Origin: CAYXDO01 sp964463485
GTDB lineage: Bacteria; Myxococcota; Kuafuiibacteriia; Kuafuiibacteriales; Kuafuiibacteriaceae
Assembly: GCA_964463485.1 (NCBI GenBank)
Contig: CAYXDO010000196.1
Location: forward strand, 1 to 19,232
DNA length: 19,232 nucleotides
Direction: 5' to 3'
Position 1 is the first letter of the stretch. Each line of letters opens with the position of its first letter. The notes beneath the pieces are model-generated. The model did not search any database, was not told where the DNA came from, and worked only from the letters and a program-made list of their open reading frames with translations. Both the position numbers and the translations under genes were made by a program. Of this stretch, positions 6,254 through 14,285 are shown piece after piece.

Positions 6254-9193
6254 TCAAAGTTGGTTGATGAGCCAGCGGAAGACGTCGAGAATTCCGACTT
6301 GGTCGCTGTTGTGAAAATCCGTGTAGAAGACTCGGCCGGCGCCAGGGCTTGGGGCGAAGCTCGTCATCAGGGGGTGGGTTCCGCCGTCGTCATACCGATC
6401 GGACTGGAGGTAGATGGTCGTACCCGAGGCGGCCGAGTCGATCGCGGTGCAGCAGCTCGAGATGGTCACCTGAGTTGCGCGCAGGGAAGCCGAGAGGGAG
6501 GGGTCGACGACGGCGGCTGGGCCGGAGTGATTTCCGGCGTTCTGCGCGGCGTCTTGCACGGCGTCGTCGCCATGGAAGTCATTGTGGGACGGCCAACCCA
6601 TCTCGATGACGTCGTAGGCCCAGTCGGAGGCGTAGACGGAGCCTCCGTTGGTGACGAAGTTTCTCAGGTTGGTGAGTCCGGCGTTGCTCGTCGCTACGTT
6701 CTCGTCGAAGCCGCAGTTGAAGAAGACGATGTCGTAGGTGGCGAGCTCGGCGGGGTCGAGGATGAGCTCGGACGCGTCGGAGAACATGGAGTCTCCGATG
6801 AGAGTGTAGGGGATGTTGAGCTCGTCCAAGATCGACTGGAACTGGTCCCACTGCCCCCACACCACCGCGATTTTCGCGCTGTTCGAGTCGAGACACTGCT
6901 GTCCGGGGACCGAGGTGACGGCGTAGGCGTCAACGGTGGCGGAGAAAGAAGTGCTCCAAGACCCGGACGACGCGATGACGTCGACGTTGCCTGGAGGGAG
7001 GCAGGTGAGTACGAAGTCTCCGGCCTCGTCGGTCACCGTCTCGATCGGGCCGGCTCCCGTGTCGACTCGAACTCTTGCTCCGGCGATCGGTCCTAGGCCG
7101 CCGACGCCGCAGATCTTGCCGGTGAGGTCGCCGCAGGGCCCGTTGCTGGCTGCCGCGATCAGTGAGACGTCGTAGGTGGGGGTCAGGGCGTCGTTCGAGA
7201 CGAGTCGCAGGACGCCGTCCTCCCGGCCCGGGTTGGTGGCGGTGAATCTCAAGTCGACGGTTTGGATGGTACCGACGGGGATCGTGAGGGTTCCGGGCGG
7301 TGTGGGGAGCGCGAATTCGGTCGACGTAGGCGCAGGCAGGCTGACGCTGGACACGACGACGTCTTCCGTTCCGCAGGCGGAGAGTTGTGCGGTGCGGCTG
7401 ACGACGGTTCCGACGGGCTGGGTGCCAAATACGATCGGATCGGGGTCGACACACAGCTTCGGGCCGCTCCCATTGCCGCTCAGGGGGACGACTATGTTGG
7501 GGCGGAGCGGAATGAGGCCGTAGACCTCCATCTCGCCGGTCGCGGGGCCGGTGATCGATGGGGAGAAGGAGATGTCGACGGTGCGAGTTGCGCCGCTCGG
7601 AACGAAGGCCGGCAGGCCCGGCGGGCTGAGTACGAAGGAGCGATCGGTCGTGGCCGAGAGCTTCAGCGCGCCGATGGTGCACAAGGAGCTCCCGACGTTT
7701 TCGAGGGTCACGGTGATGGTCCGCTGGGAGCCCAAGCTCACGGACCCGAAGGCGACGGGGGAAGGTCGAGCGTCGAGCACGCACTCTCCGGGTCCGGCCG
7801 CTCGGCCGTCGAGGGCGACGCTGATGGTCGGTTCGTCGGGGTCCGATCCGCGGAGCTCGAGGCTACCCATGTCGTCGCCGGAGCCCGCTGGAGTGTACGT
7901 CACTTGGATGGACTCCGTGGCGCCCGGAGCGAGGGCGAAGGGCTGAGTGCGTGCTGCTGGCACGAACTCGTTGGAGGTGCCGGTTCCGAGCGCGATCGAC
8001 GAAATGTCGCAGTCAATCGCTCCGATGTTCGTCAGTATCGTGGAGAGCGTGCGGCTCCTGCCTTGTCCAACGGTGCCGAAGGTCAAGCTTCGAGGGGTCG
8101 TATCTAGGTCGCAGCCCGCGCCGGCCCCGGAGAGCGCGATTGCGCCTTCGGGGAGGTTCGACCGCAAGATGAGCTGTCCGGAGTCTCGTCCCGCGGCGGT
8201 TGGGGCGTACGTGAGCCGAACGGCGTGTTTTTGGCCAGGGGGCAGAGTGAGCGGGGCGCTCAGCGGATCGAGGAGCGCGAACTCACTGGCCGGCACGAGG
8301 AGCTCCGAGAGGACGAGGTCGGCGTCCCCGCAGCTCTCGAGCTCGATCGACTTTTCCGCGGTCTGTCCTACCGCCACGACCCCGAAATCGACGAAGGAGG
8401 GTTGGGCGCAGACGGCTGGCGCGAGGCCCAGAGCGGTGAGTGTGACAGGAACCCAGTCGCGAGTCGGATCGTTCGACTCCACGGCGAAGGCAGCGCTGAC
8501 CGGCCCGAAGGTCGTGGTCGCGAAGGTGACTCTGACGTCGACCGAGTCGCCGGGGTTCAGGGTGGAGATGACGTCGGTCGGATCGAACGTGAACGACGGG
8601 TGTCCGCCGGGCTGCACTTTGGCCGAAGTCACCTGGAGGGGCTCGGTGCCGATGCTACGAATTCGAATTTGCGCGTCGATGCGAGCGCCAAACGCCCGCG
8701 ATCCGAAATCGATGGCGAGCGGGTCCGCGCAACTCTCCGCGAGCGGAATCACGGAGCTCGAGACGCAGACCACGATGGCGGGGCCGCTTCGGAGCACGCC
8801 TTCGGCGACGAGTGGGACGTCGAGTATGGGCGTGTTTGGATCGTTCGAAGTGATTTGGAGTACCCCTGTTCTGGAACCCTCCTGCGCAGGAGCGTAGCGG
8901 ACCTCGATCGTGCGTTCGGCGCCCACCGCGAGCTCGAAGTCAGCGACGGACTCGATCGAGAACGCGGGGTCGGACGTCGGAAGGATGGCGAGGCTCGTGA
9001 CGTTCAGCACCGCCTCGCCGGCGTTGCGAATCGTCAGGGCTCGTCGCCCGGTGGTTCCGAGGGCGACCTGGCCAAAGGGCAGAGGGGAGGGCTCGGCGAT
9101 GATGGCTGGCGCGAGGCCTCTCAGGCCGTCGCCGCCGCAGTCGCAGGCGGTGAGTGGCATCGAGGCGAGCAGAGTCAACGACACGAGACGCAT
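6254..9193 (-). CDS. Choice-of-anchor-D repeat lipoprotein, GATase1/ThuA-like end
   Basis: Starting at the ATG at 9193, the product is 979 aa with a classic signal peptide and lipobox (L-T-A-C, Cys17). Six Ig-like repeats of the HYDIN/ASPM choice-of-anchor-D type follow at about 30-132, 138-256, 260-357, 360-466, 470-574 and 580-682. Each has a P-x-x-x-x-F-G-x-V-x-x-G core and ends with a strand pattern like L-x-S-N-D-P. Residues about 687-770 resemble a carboxypeptidase-regulatory beta-sandwich (GARVRVDTGAGP, DEAGDFVLTCLPPG). Residues about 773-979 resemble the class I glutamine amidotransferase/ThuA-like fold (YDIVFFNCG, LRNFVTNGGSVYASD, GRVFYTDFHN). The reading frame extends upstream to 9283, but that stretch has no signal-peptide character and overlaps the divergent gene's leader. 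An ATG at 9211 is a further alternative. None has a strong Shine-Dalgarno. The protein is probably an envelope adhesion or scaffold protein; no catalytic role is claimed. Confidence 0.87.
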   Translation of the reverse strand: MRLVSLTLLASMPLTACDCGGDGLRGLAPAIIAEPSPLPFGQVALGTTGRRALTIRNAGEAVLNVTSLAILPTSDPAFSIESVADFELAVGAERTIEVRYAPAQEGSRTGVLQITSNDPNTPILDVPLVAEGVLRSGPAIVVCVSSSVIPLAESCADPLAIDFGSRAFGARIDAQIRIRSIGTEPLQVTSAKVQPGGHPSFTFDPTDVISTLNPGDSVDVRVTFATTTFGPVSAAFAVESNDPTRDWVPVTLTALGLAPAVCAQPSFVDFGVVAVGQTAEKSIELESCGDADLVLSELLVPASEFALLDPLSAPLTLPPGQKHAVRLTYAPTAAGRDSGQLILRSNLPEGAIALSGAGAGCDLDTTPRSLTFGTVGQGRSRTLSTILTNIGAIDCDISSIALGTGTSNEFVPAARTQPFALAPGATESIQVTYTPAGSGDDMGSLELRGSDPDEPTISVALDGRAAGPGECVLDARPSPVAFGSVSLGSQRTITVTLENVGSSLCTIGALKLSATTDRSFVLSPPGLPAFVPSGATRTVDISFSPSITGPATGEMEVYGLIPLRPNIVVPLSGNGSGPKLCVDPDPIVFGTQPVGTVVSRTAQLSACGTEDVVVSSVSLPAPTSTEFALPTPPGTLTIPVGTIQTVDLRFTATNPGREDGVLRLVSNDALTPTYDVSLIAAASNGPCGDLTGKICGVGGLGPIAGARVRVDTGAGPIETVTDEAGDFVLTCLPPGNVDVIASSGSWSTSFSATVDAYAVTSVPGQQCLDSNSAKIAVVWGQWDQFQSILDELNIPYTLIGDSMFSDASELILDPAELATYDIVFFNCGFDENVATSNAGLTNLRNFVTNGGSVYASDWAYDVIEMGWPSHNDFHGDDAVQDAAQNAGNHSGPAAVVDPSLSASLRATQVTISSCCTAIDSAASGTTIYLQSDRYDDGGTHPLMTSFAPSPGAGRVFYTDFHNSDQVGILDVFRWLINQL

Positions 9194-9344
9194 CACCACA
9201 AAGGAGCACATACCCGAGCAGGAGACACAACGGTCGAGTGGATGACGTGTCGCTTTGCCGCGGAATCGAGGCGGTCGACCCATGGAAATCGCCGCATCGA
9301 CGTCGAGGCAAAAAGGGGTGCGCTCGGAAGCAATGTCCGCTAAT

Positions 9345-9353
9345 GAGGGCCCG
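9345..9353 (+). promoter_or_regulatory. Shine-Dalgarno choosing the E1 alpha start
   Basis: GAGGG at 9345-9349 lies 4 bases before the ATG at 9354. The other in-frame starts have weaker support: TTG 9255, ATG 9282 with GAGG 10 bases upstream, and ATG 9333 with GGAAG very close. This site decides in favour of 9354. Confidence 0.5.
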
Positions 9354-10385
9354 ATGTCGACGCTCCGAGGCGTTCCCTCTGCGTATGCGGCGGTCGCTCC
9401 GCCGATCGAGTTGCGCCGGGCTCATCGGCTGATGTCGCTCTCCCGAGTGCTCGAGGAGCGACTCATCAAGATGTCCAAGTCCTCGGACGGGTACTTCTGG
9501 ATTGGAGGTCCCGGGGAGGAGGCCTTCAACGTGCCGCTAGGGTTGCTGGTGAAGAAGGGTCACGGCTTGGACCATGACTTTTTGCATCTGCACTATCGAA
9601 GCTCGGCGATCATGCTCGCGATGGGTATGGATCCGAAGGACGCCATCCGTCAGATGGCGAGCAAGGCGACCGACCCTTTTTCGGGCGGTCGCAATTTCGT
9701 GAACCACTATTCGTACCGGCCGTGGAACGTTGTTCCGGGCACATCGACGATAGAGACTCAGTATGCGATCGCGCCTGGGACCGCGCTCGCGCAGCTTCGG
9801 CACGGCGGCGACGGGATCACGATCGTGAACGGAGGCGACGCGGGTACGGCGGAGGGTGACTTTGCCACATGCTTGGGTTGGTCGAGTCGTCCGGGGCGGG
9901 AGCTTCCCATTCTGATCCTCGTGACCAACAACGCGTATGGGATCTCGACGCCGGCCTCGGAGGTGCACGGAGATTCTCCGATCGCGCGGCGCGCCGATGC
10001 GTTCGGAATTCGGTGGGATATCGTCAACGGCAACGACTTGTTCGAGAGTTGGCAGAAGCTTCACGAGGTGATGAGTTACGTTCGAAAGGAGCGAAAGCCG
10101 TTCTGCCTCGAGGCCATCGTTGGGAGGTTGCACGGACACTCCTCTTCGTCGGGAGCTTTACGCATTCACGGGGAGGTCGATCCCATCGAGGTCCTGGAGA
10201 GGAAGATGGTCGCTGACCGGTGGCTGGCGGAAGGGGAGGGCGCGCGCGAGCGGGAGCGCATGGCGGAAGACCTCGCGACCATGTTGCATGAGGTGCGTGA
10301 AGAGGCAGCGCCGGTTCCGGAGAGTATGTTCGACTTCACCTTCGCGGGCGATCGGGCCGACGCGCGCAGGGTGCGGAGGTACTGA
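9354..10385 (+). CDS. 2-oxoacid dehydrogenase E1 alpha (branched-chain type)
   Basis: This is the alpha subunit of a thiamine-diphosphate-dependent 2-oxoacid dehydrogenase. It decarboxylates the 2-oxo acid before acyl transfer to lipoyl-E2. From the ATG at 9354 it is 343 aa, near the family norm. The conserved region YFWIGGPGEEAFNVPLG is at 47-63. The diphosphate-binding motif is G161-D162-A163-G164 through N192-N193, about 30 residues apart as expected. The loop LHGHSSSSGA (259-268) corresponds to the HGHS loop of pyruvate and branched-chain E1 alpha. The sequence style resembles the branched-chain (2-oxoisovalerate) group more than pyruvate dehydrogenase, but substrate is inferred. The esg locus of Myxococcus xanthus is a similar E1 alpha/beta pair. 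E1 beta follows after 3 bp. Earlier starts (9255, 9282, 9333) are possible. Confidence 0.92.
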   Translation: MSTLRGVPSAYAAVAPPIELRRAHRLMSLSRVLEERLIKMSKSSDGYFWIGGPGEEAFNVPLGLLVKKGHGLDHDFLHLHYRSSAIMLAMGMDPKDAIRQMASKATDPFSGGRNFVNHYSYRPWNVVPGTSTIETQYAIAPGTALAQLRHGGDGITIVNGGDAGTAEGDFATCLGWSSRPGRELPILILVTNNAYGISTPASEVHGDSPIARRADAFGIRWDIVNGNDLFESWQKLHEVMSYVRKERKPFCLEAIVGRLHGHSSSSGALRIHGEVDPIEVLERKMVADRWLAEGEGARERERMAEDLATMLHEVREEAAPVPESMFDFTFAGDRADARRVRRY

Positions 10386-10388
10386 GTC

Positions 10389-11447
10389 ATGGCGAACATG
10401 GCCCAAGCGATTCGGTTGGCGCTGCACGTCGGTGAGACCCGGCTTGGTGTGACCGACATCTTCGGCGAAGACGTCGGTCCTCCGCTCGGAGGCGTCTTCA
10501 CTTGCACTCAGGGCCTCAAGACGACCTGGAACGCTCCGCTCGACGAGCGTGGGATCGTGGGTGCGGCCATGGGGTTGGCGCTCGCCGGCCAGAGGGCGGT
10601 CGCGGAGATTCAGTTTTGTGACTACGTCTTCAACACCATCGATCTGTTGAAGCTCGCGGGCAACTCGTGTTGGTCCAGCGTTGGCCAATATCCCATGCCG
10701 CTCGTGATCATGACGCCGGTCGGCAGCGGCATTCACGGGTCGCTGTATCACTCGCACTCGTTCGACGCCATGATGACGCACATCCCGGGGTGGAAGATCG
10801 TGCTCCCGTCGACTCCGCTCGATGCGTATGGGTTGCTGATCTCTGCGATCGAAGATCCCGATCCGGTGATGTTTCTCTTTCCGAAGGCGCTCATTCGGGT
10901 CGGGGGATCAGAGCGAATTCCTGGAGAGCCTGAGGACCCTCGGGAGCTCGCGCGAATGATCGACGCGCCGATCGGCGACGCGCGCAAGGGTTGGAGCCCT
11001 CGGTGGCCGGACCTCCCTTCGTTTGCGATTCCGTTGGGTCAGGCCAAGACGTTGCGTTCGGGCAGCGACCTGACGGTGGTGAGTTATGGGCGGACCGCTC
11101 CGTTGTGTCGGGATGCGGCGGAGGAGGTTGCGTCCGAAGGGATATCGGCCGAGGTGATCGACCTGCGAACGTTGGTTCCGTATGACCAGCAGGCTTTGGT
11201 CGAGTCAGTGCGCCGCACTCGGCGGTTGCTGGTGGTGAACGAGGACACTGAGGTCACGAATTTCGGCGAGCACTTGCTGAGGGTGTTGACGGAGAGTTGT
11301 TTTTACGAGCTCGAGGCGCCGCCGAGGTTGCTCGCCGGAGCCCACACGCCTGGGATCGGGCTCGCGTGGTCGCTCGAAGAAGCCCAAGTGCCGCAGAGGG
11401 CGTCGATCGCTGCCGCGATTCGCGAGCTTGCGCGAACGTTTGCTTGA
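10389..11447 (+). CDS. 2-oxoacid dehydrogenase E1 beta
   Basis: This is the beta subunit that pairs with the preceding E1 alpha to form the alpha2-beta2 E1 enzyme. The 352-aa product has the transketolase pyrimidine-binding region with GEDVG (26-30), followed by the conserved NAPLDERGIVGAAMGLALAG block (48-67) and AEIQFCDYVFNTIDLL (72-87). The GSGIHGSLYHSHSFDA stretch (112-127) carries the histidines of the E1 beta active site, and PSTPLDAYGLL (140-150) follows. The C-terminal half has the transketolase C-domain pattern (TVVSYGRTAPLC, VIDLRTLVPYD). The start is well fixed by GGAGGT at 10375-10380, 8 bases before the ATG. No lipoyl E2 or E3 gene lies in this window, so those partners must be encoded elsewhere. 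The next gene, aroC, starts 3 bp after the stop. Confidence 0.94.
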   Translation: MANMAQAIRLALHVGETRLGVTDIFGEDVGPPLGGVFTCTQGLKTTWNAPLDERGIVGAAMGLALAGQRAVAEIQFCDYVFNTIDLLKLAGNSCWSSVGQYPMPLVIMTPVGSGIHGSLYHSHSFDAMMTHIPGWKIVLPSTPLDAYGLLISAIEDPDPVMFLFPKALIRVGGSERIPGEPEDPRELARMIDAPIGDARKGWSPRWPDLPSFAIPLGQAKTLRSGSDLTVVSYGRTAPLCRDAAEEVASEGISAEVIDLRTLVPYDQQALVESVRRTRRLLVVNEDTEVTNFGEHLLRVLTESCFYELEAPPRLLAGAHTPGIGLAWSLEEAQVPQRASIAAAIRELARTFA

Positions 11448-11450
11448 GTC

Positions 11451-12560
11451 GTGGCTGGCAGCACGTTCGGTTCCGAGTTTCGAGTCACCACGGCGGGTGA
11501 GTCGCACGGTCCGGCCAACGTCGTGATCGTGGATGGGTGTCCGGCCGGCTTGCGCATCGACGAGGAGCTCGTCGCCGCCGACTTGCGTCGTCGTCGCCCG
11601 GGCGGAGCGATCGCGAGCGCGCGCGCTGAGCCGGATTATCCGGAGATTCTGAGCGGTATTTACGAGGGGCGCACGACCGGCGCGCCGATCGCGATCCTGA
11701 TTCGCAACTTGGACGCGAGGCCGGCCGACTACGCGGCGCTCGCGGGTGTGCTTCGGCCCGGTCATGGGGATTTCGGGTGGGTCGAGAAGTTCGGGTTCAG
11801 GGATCCGCGAGGCGGGGGTCGGGCGAGCGCGCGGGAGACGGTGGCGAGAGTTGCGGCCGGCGCGATCGCCCGGCGGCTCGTGGAGACTTGGGTTGGGGCA
11901 CGGATCTACGGGTTCGTGACTCAGGTGGGCGACGCGTGTGCGAACGTGAGTCTACCCGAACAACTCACGCGCGCCTCGATCGATTTTTTCGACGATGGTT
12001 CGGTGAACGAGGTGCGATGTCCGGATCCCGTCGCGGCATCCAAGATGCGCGAGTTGATCGAGCAGGTGCGGTCGGAGGGGGACTCGATCGGCGGCGTGGC
12101 GGAGGTTTGGGCAGTGGGCGTGCCCGCTGGGTTGGGCGAGCCGGTGTTCGACAAGCTCAAGGCAGATCTTGCCAAGGCTCTCTTCAGCGTCCCGGCGGTG
12201 GTCGGTGTGGAGCTTGGGGATGGGTTCGCGCTTGCAAGGGCCAGGGGGAGCGCTTCGAATGACCCGTTCGTGAGCGAAGGCGGCGCGATTCGGACGGAGA
12301 CGAATCGGCACGGCGGAGTCCTTGGTGGGATTTCGAGCGGAATGCCGATTCGGCTGAGAGTGGCAGTGAAGCCGCCGAGCTCGATTCGGCTCACCCAGTC
12401 GACGGTGAACGAGGCTGGTGAGCCCGTCGAGCTGTCGGTGCGGGGGCGTCACGATCCGTGTTTGCTCCCTCGCTTCGTGCCCGTGGCTGAAGCGATGGTA
12501 GCGTTGGTGATCGCCGACCATTTGCTTCGCTCGGGGATGGGCGCGCGAGGGGGTTCGTGA
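11451..12560 (+). CDS. aroC: Chorismate synthase
   Basis: This enzyme converts 5-enolpyruvylshikimate-3-phosphate to chorismate using reduced FMN, the last step of the shikimate pathway. The 369-aa product has the usual length and all family signatures: GESHG at 16-20 with His19, RRRPG at 47-51, GGGRASARET at 121-130, GDSIGG at 210-215, GVPAGLGEPVFDKL at 223-236, GGISSGMPI at 292-300 and GRHDPC at 332-337. The second active-site histidine lies in RPGHGDF (102-108). Most family members read RPGHADY there, so the Ala-to-Gly change is unusual; His and Asp are kept. The start is GTG with no clear Shine-Dalgarno, 3 bp after the E1 beta stop, suggesting translational coupling. Its last bases overlap the start of the next gene (GTGA). 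Shikimate genes are not otherwise present here. Confidence 0.97.
   Translation: MAGSTFGSEFRVTTAGESHGPANVVIVDGCPAGLRIDEELVAADLRRRRPGGAIASARAEPDYPEILSGIYEGRTTGAPIAILIRNLDARPADYAALAGVLRPGHGDFGWVEKFGFRDPRGGGRASARETVARVAAGAIARRLVETWVGARIYGFVTQVGDACANVSLPEQLTRASIDFFDDGSVNEVRCPDPVAASKMRELIEQVRSEGDSIGGVAEVWAVGVPAGLGEPVFDKLKADLAKALFSVPAVVGVELGDGFALARARGSASNDPFVSEGGAIRTETNRHGGVLGGISSGMPIRLRVAVKPPSSIRLTQSTVNEAGEPVELSVRGRHDPCLLPRFVPVAEAMVALVIADHLLRSGMGARGGS
12547..12559 (+). promoter_or_regulatory. Shine-Dalgarno and GTGA coupling site
   Basis: GAGGGGG at 12547-12553 lies inside the last codons of aroC, three bases before the GTG at 12557. That GTG overlaps the aroC stop TGA (12558-12560) as GTGA. The arrangement is typical of translational coupling by ribosome re-initiation. 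Confidence 0.7.
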
Positions 12561-14149
12561 CCGAGGCAGAGGGTTGGTATCGATCGCCGCGCGGCTTGGC
12601 GTGGCGGATTTTTCTGACCGCGTGGGTCGTCTATTCGCTTCACTATTCGACCGACGTGGTCAGGGAGCATTATCTGGCGATTGGGGTTGCGCGGGGAACG
12701 TTCGGTGTGCCGGAGGAGTATCGAGGTCTGCACCCGGACGTGTTCGAGGTGCCCGGGAGAGGGTTGCGAGTCGGCAACAACCCGGGCGCGTCGATCGTGG
12801 CGGCGGTTCCGATCTTGATTTTTCGACCGGTGATTCGAGCTTTGAATGGGTATGTGAAGACTCAACGCGGCCATGAGGTCGGCGAAGCCGGTTTGGACAC
12901 CGCAGCGCCCACAGACCTGGCATCGACGTCGTCTCGAGCGGTCGGGCGCATTCAGGCTCCGAAGTTCGATACGCCGCGCCCGAACGCTCGGAAGTTTTAC
13001 GCGGAGGCGTATCGGCGGGGTTTGGACGTCGAGCTCGGCCTGGTCTCGTTGGTCACGCAGTGGTTCTGTATGGCTCCGCTTTCGGCGCTCGGGGTCGTGT
13101 TGATCTTCTGGGTTTTGCGGAGGTTGACGCGGAAGGATCGCGAAGCGGTTTTGGGCGCCCTGATTTATGGGTTTGCCACTCCGGTCTTCTTGAGGGCCGG
13201 GTACCTGAATCACAACTTGCTCGTGGGGATCGCGAGCCTGTATGGGTTCGCGCTCGTGTCCGGATTATGGCCCGGGCGCGGGTCGGCTCGGGCCCGGAGC
13301 GGCTGGTCCGGATTCATGGCGGGGCTGGGGCTCCTGATGGATTATTCGGCGGCGATCATCGCGCTGGTTTTGGGCGCGCAGGTGATTGTAACGGCGCTCC
13401 GCGATCGGACCCGACGCGAGGCCGTTTGGGAGTCGGTGTCCTTTGGGTTCGGAGCGTTGGGGCCGGTGCTCGTGTTGTGGATTTTTCAGTACGCGAGCTT
13501 TGGCCACGCGTTCCTGCCGGGGCAACACTGGATGCCTCGCGTCCATTATTCGACGATGGGTTACAACGGAATGGTCTTTCCGCGGCTCGACCTGTTCCTT
13601 CTGCTTGCCGGCAGCCCGCAGTATGGCCTTTTTCTCGTATCACCGATCCTCTTGCTCGGGCTGGCCGCGCCCTTTTTCGGCTGGGTTCGGGAGCGTCTCG
13701 GGAGAGTCGAGAGTTGGCTTTGTCTTTCTCTGACCCTAGCGTTGTGGCTCTTCAACGCGGGCAACCTGTACACGTTCCTTCAGCGGGACACTGGCGTGCG
13801 GTACATGATTCCGGCGGTGCCGTTCTTGTTTCTACCGGCGTTCTTGGTGTGGAGACGGCTTCCGTTCGTGTGGGCGGGCGCGATCCTGTTGGTGTCGTTC
13901 ACGATCAACTGGGCGCATGCGATGTATCGGTTCGTGCTGAGTCCCATTGGCGTGTTCGAGTCGCTCGGCCGGTTGTTCGTGTCGGGCTTCAATTTGCCGG
14001 TGCTGAGATTTCTGCAGTTTTCGGGGGATCAGTACGGGGACTTTGCGAAGAACGGAGTCTCGGCGTTGCCGCTGTTCGTGTTGACGGCGGGTATCTTGGC
14101 GTTGGTGTGGGCGGCTCCGGAAGGACGACGCGGAGTGCCTGTGGAGTGA
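12557..14149 (+). CDS. Polytopic membrane protein, probable GT-C glycosyltransferase
   Basis: The 530-aa product is an integral membrane protein with about 11-12 hydrophobic segments, at about 15-30, 78-96, 162-187, 196-212, 218-236, 251-280, 293-312, 346-375, 386-403, 414-431, 437-450 and 501-519. The first outside loop has acidic residues after helix 1 (STDVVREHYL, 31-40). A GVRYMIPAVPFLFL segment at 413-426 resembles the G-x-R-Y-x-x-P-A-x-P-F stretch common in GT-C enzymes such as the GT39/ArnT-like families. These use polyprenyl-phosphate sugars on the outer face of the membrane. A hydrophilic segment of about 60 residues (100-160) interrupts the N-terminal half. The family is inferred from topology and one motif; no donor or acceptor can be named. 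It is coupled to aroC by a GTGA overlap and ends the operon. Confidence 0.78.
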   Translation: MTEAEGWYRSPRGLAWRIFLTAWVVYSLHYSTDVVREHYLAIGVARGTFGVPEEYRGLHPDVFEVPGRGLRVGNNPGASIVAAVPILIFRPVIRALNGYVKTQRGHEVGEAGLDTAAPTDLASTSSRAVGRIQAPKFDTPRPNARKFYAEAYRRGLDVELGLVSLVTQWFCMAPLSALGVVLIFWVLRRLTRKDREAVLGALIYGFATPVFLRAGYLNHNLLVGIASLYGFALVSGLWPGRGSARARSGWSGFMAGLGLLMDYSAAIIALVLGAQVIVTALRDRTRREAVWESVSFGFGALGPVLVLWIFQYASFGHAFLPGQHWMPRVHYSTMGYNGMVFPRLDLFLLLAGSPQYGLFLVSPILLLGLAAPFFGWVRERLGRVESWLCLSLTLALWLFNAGNLYTFLQRDTGVRYMIPAVPFLFLPAFLVWRRLPFVWAGAILLVSFTINWAHAMYRFVLSPIGVFESLGRLFVSGFNLPVLRFLQFSGDQYGDFAKNGVSALPLFVLTAGILALVWAAPEGRRGVPVE

Positions 14150-14195
14150 GTTGCCCGGTATTCGTGCCTTGGCGACCGTGGGCAGGGCCGCCGTC

Positions 14196-14270
14196 CTCGT
14201 GGGCGCTCCTTCGCTCGGATGCCGGTCATCACCAAACCGTCGACCCCTGACCCTTTGGAGGTCCCACGAG
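14196..14270. repeat. Imperfect inverted repeat in intergenic region
   Basis: CTCGTGGG (14196-14203) is the exact reverse complement of CCCACGAG (14263-14270). Inside, CTCC (14206-14209) pairs with GGAG (14257-14260) across a 2x2 mismatch. The loop is 47 bases. The repeat lies between the GT-C-like gene and the promoter at 14286. It could be a 3' RNA structure of the upstream operon or a protein-binding site. No T-tract follows, so a simple intrinsic terminator is not supported. Confidence 0.4.
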
Positions 14271-14285
14271 CGTTCCGGAATTGAC

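Noticed and set aside
9194..9283. Upstream extension of the anchor-D lipoprotein to 9283
   Set aside because: The added 30 residues are basic and Cys-containing, would bury the signal peptide, and overlap the divergent E1 alpha leader. The ATG at 9193 gives a standard lipoprotein signal.
7262..9343. Plus-strand open frames of 281 and 372 codons opposite the anchor-D lipoprotein
   Set aside because: The translations are low-complexity (Gly/Arg/Glu-rich) and lie opposite six clear Ig-like repeats, so they are shadows.
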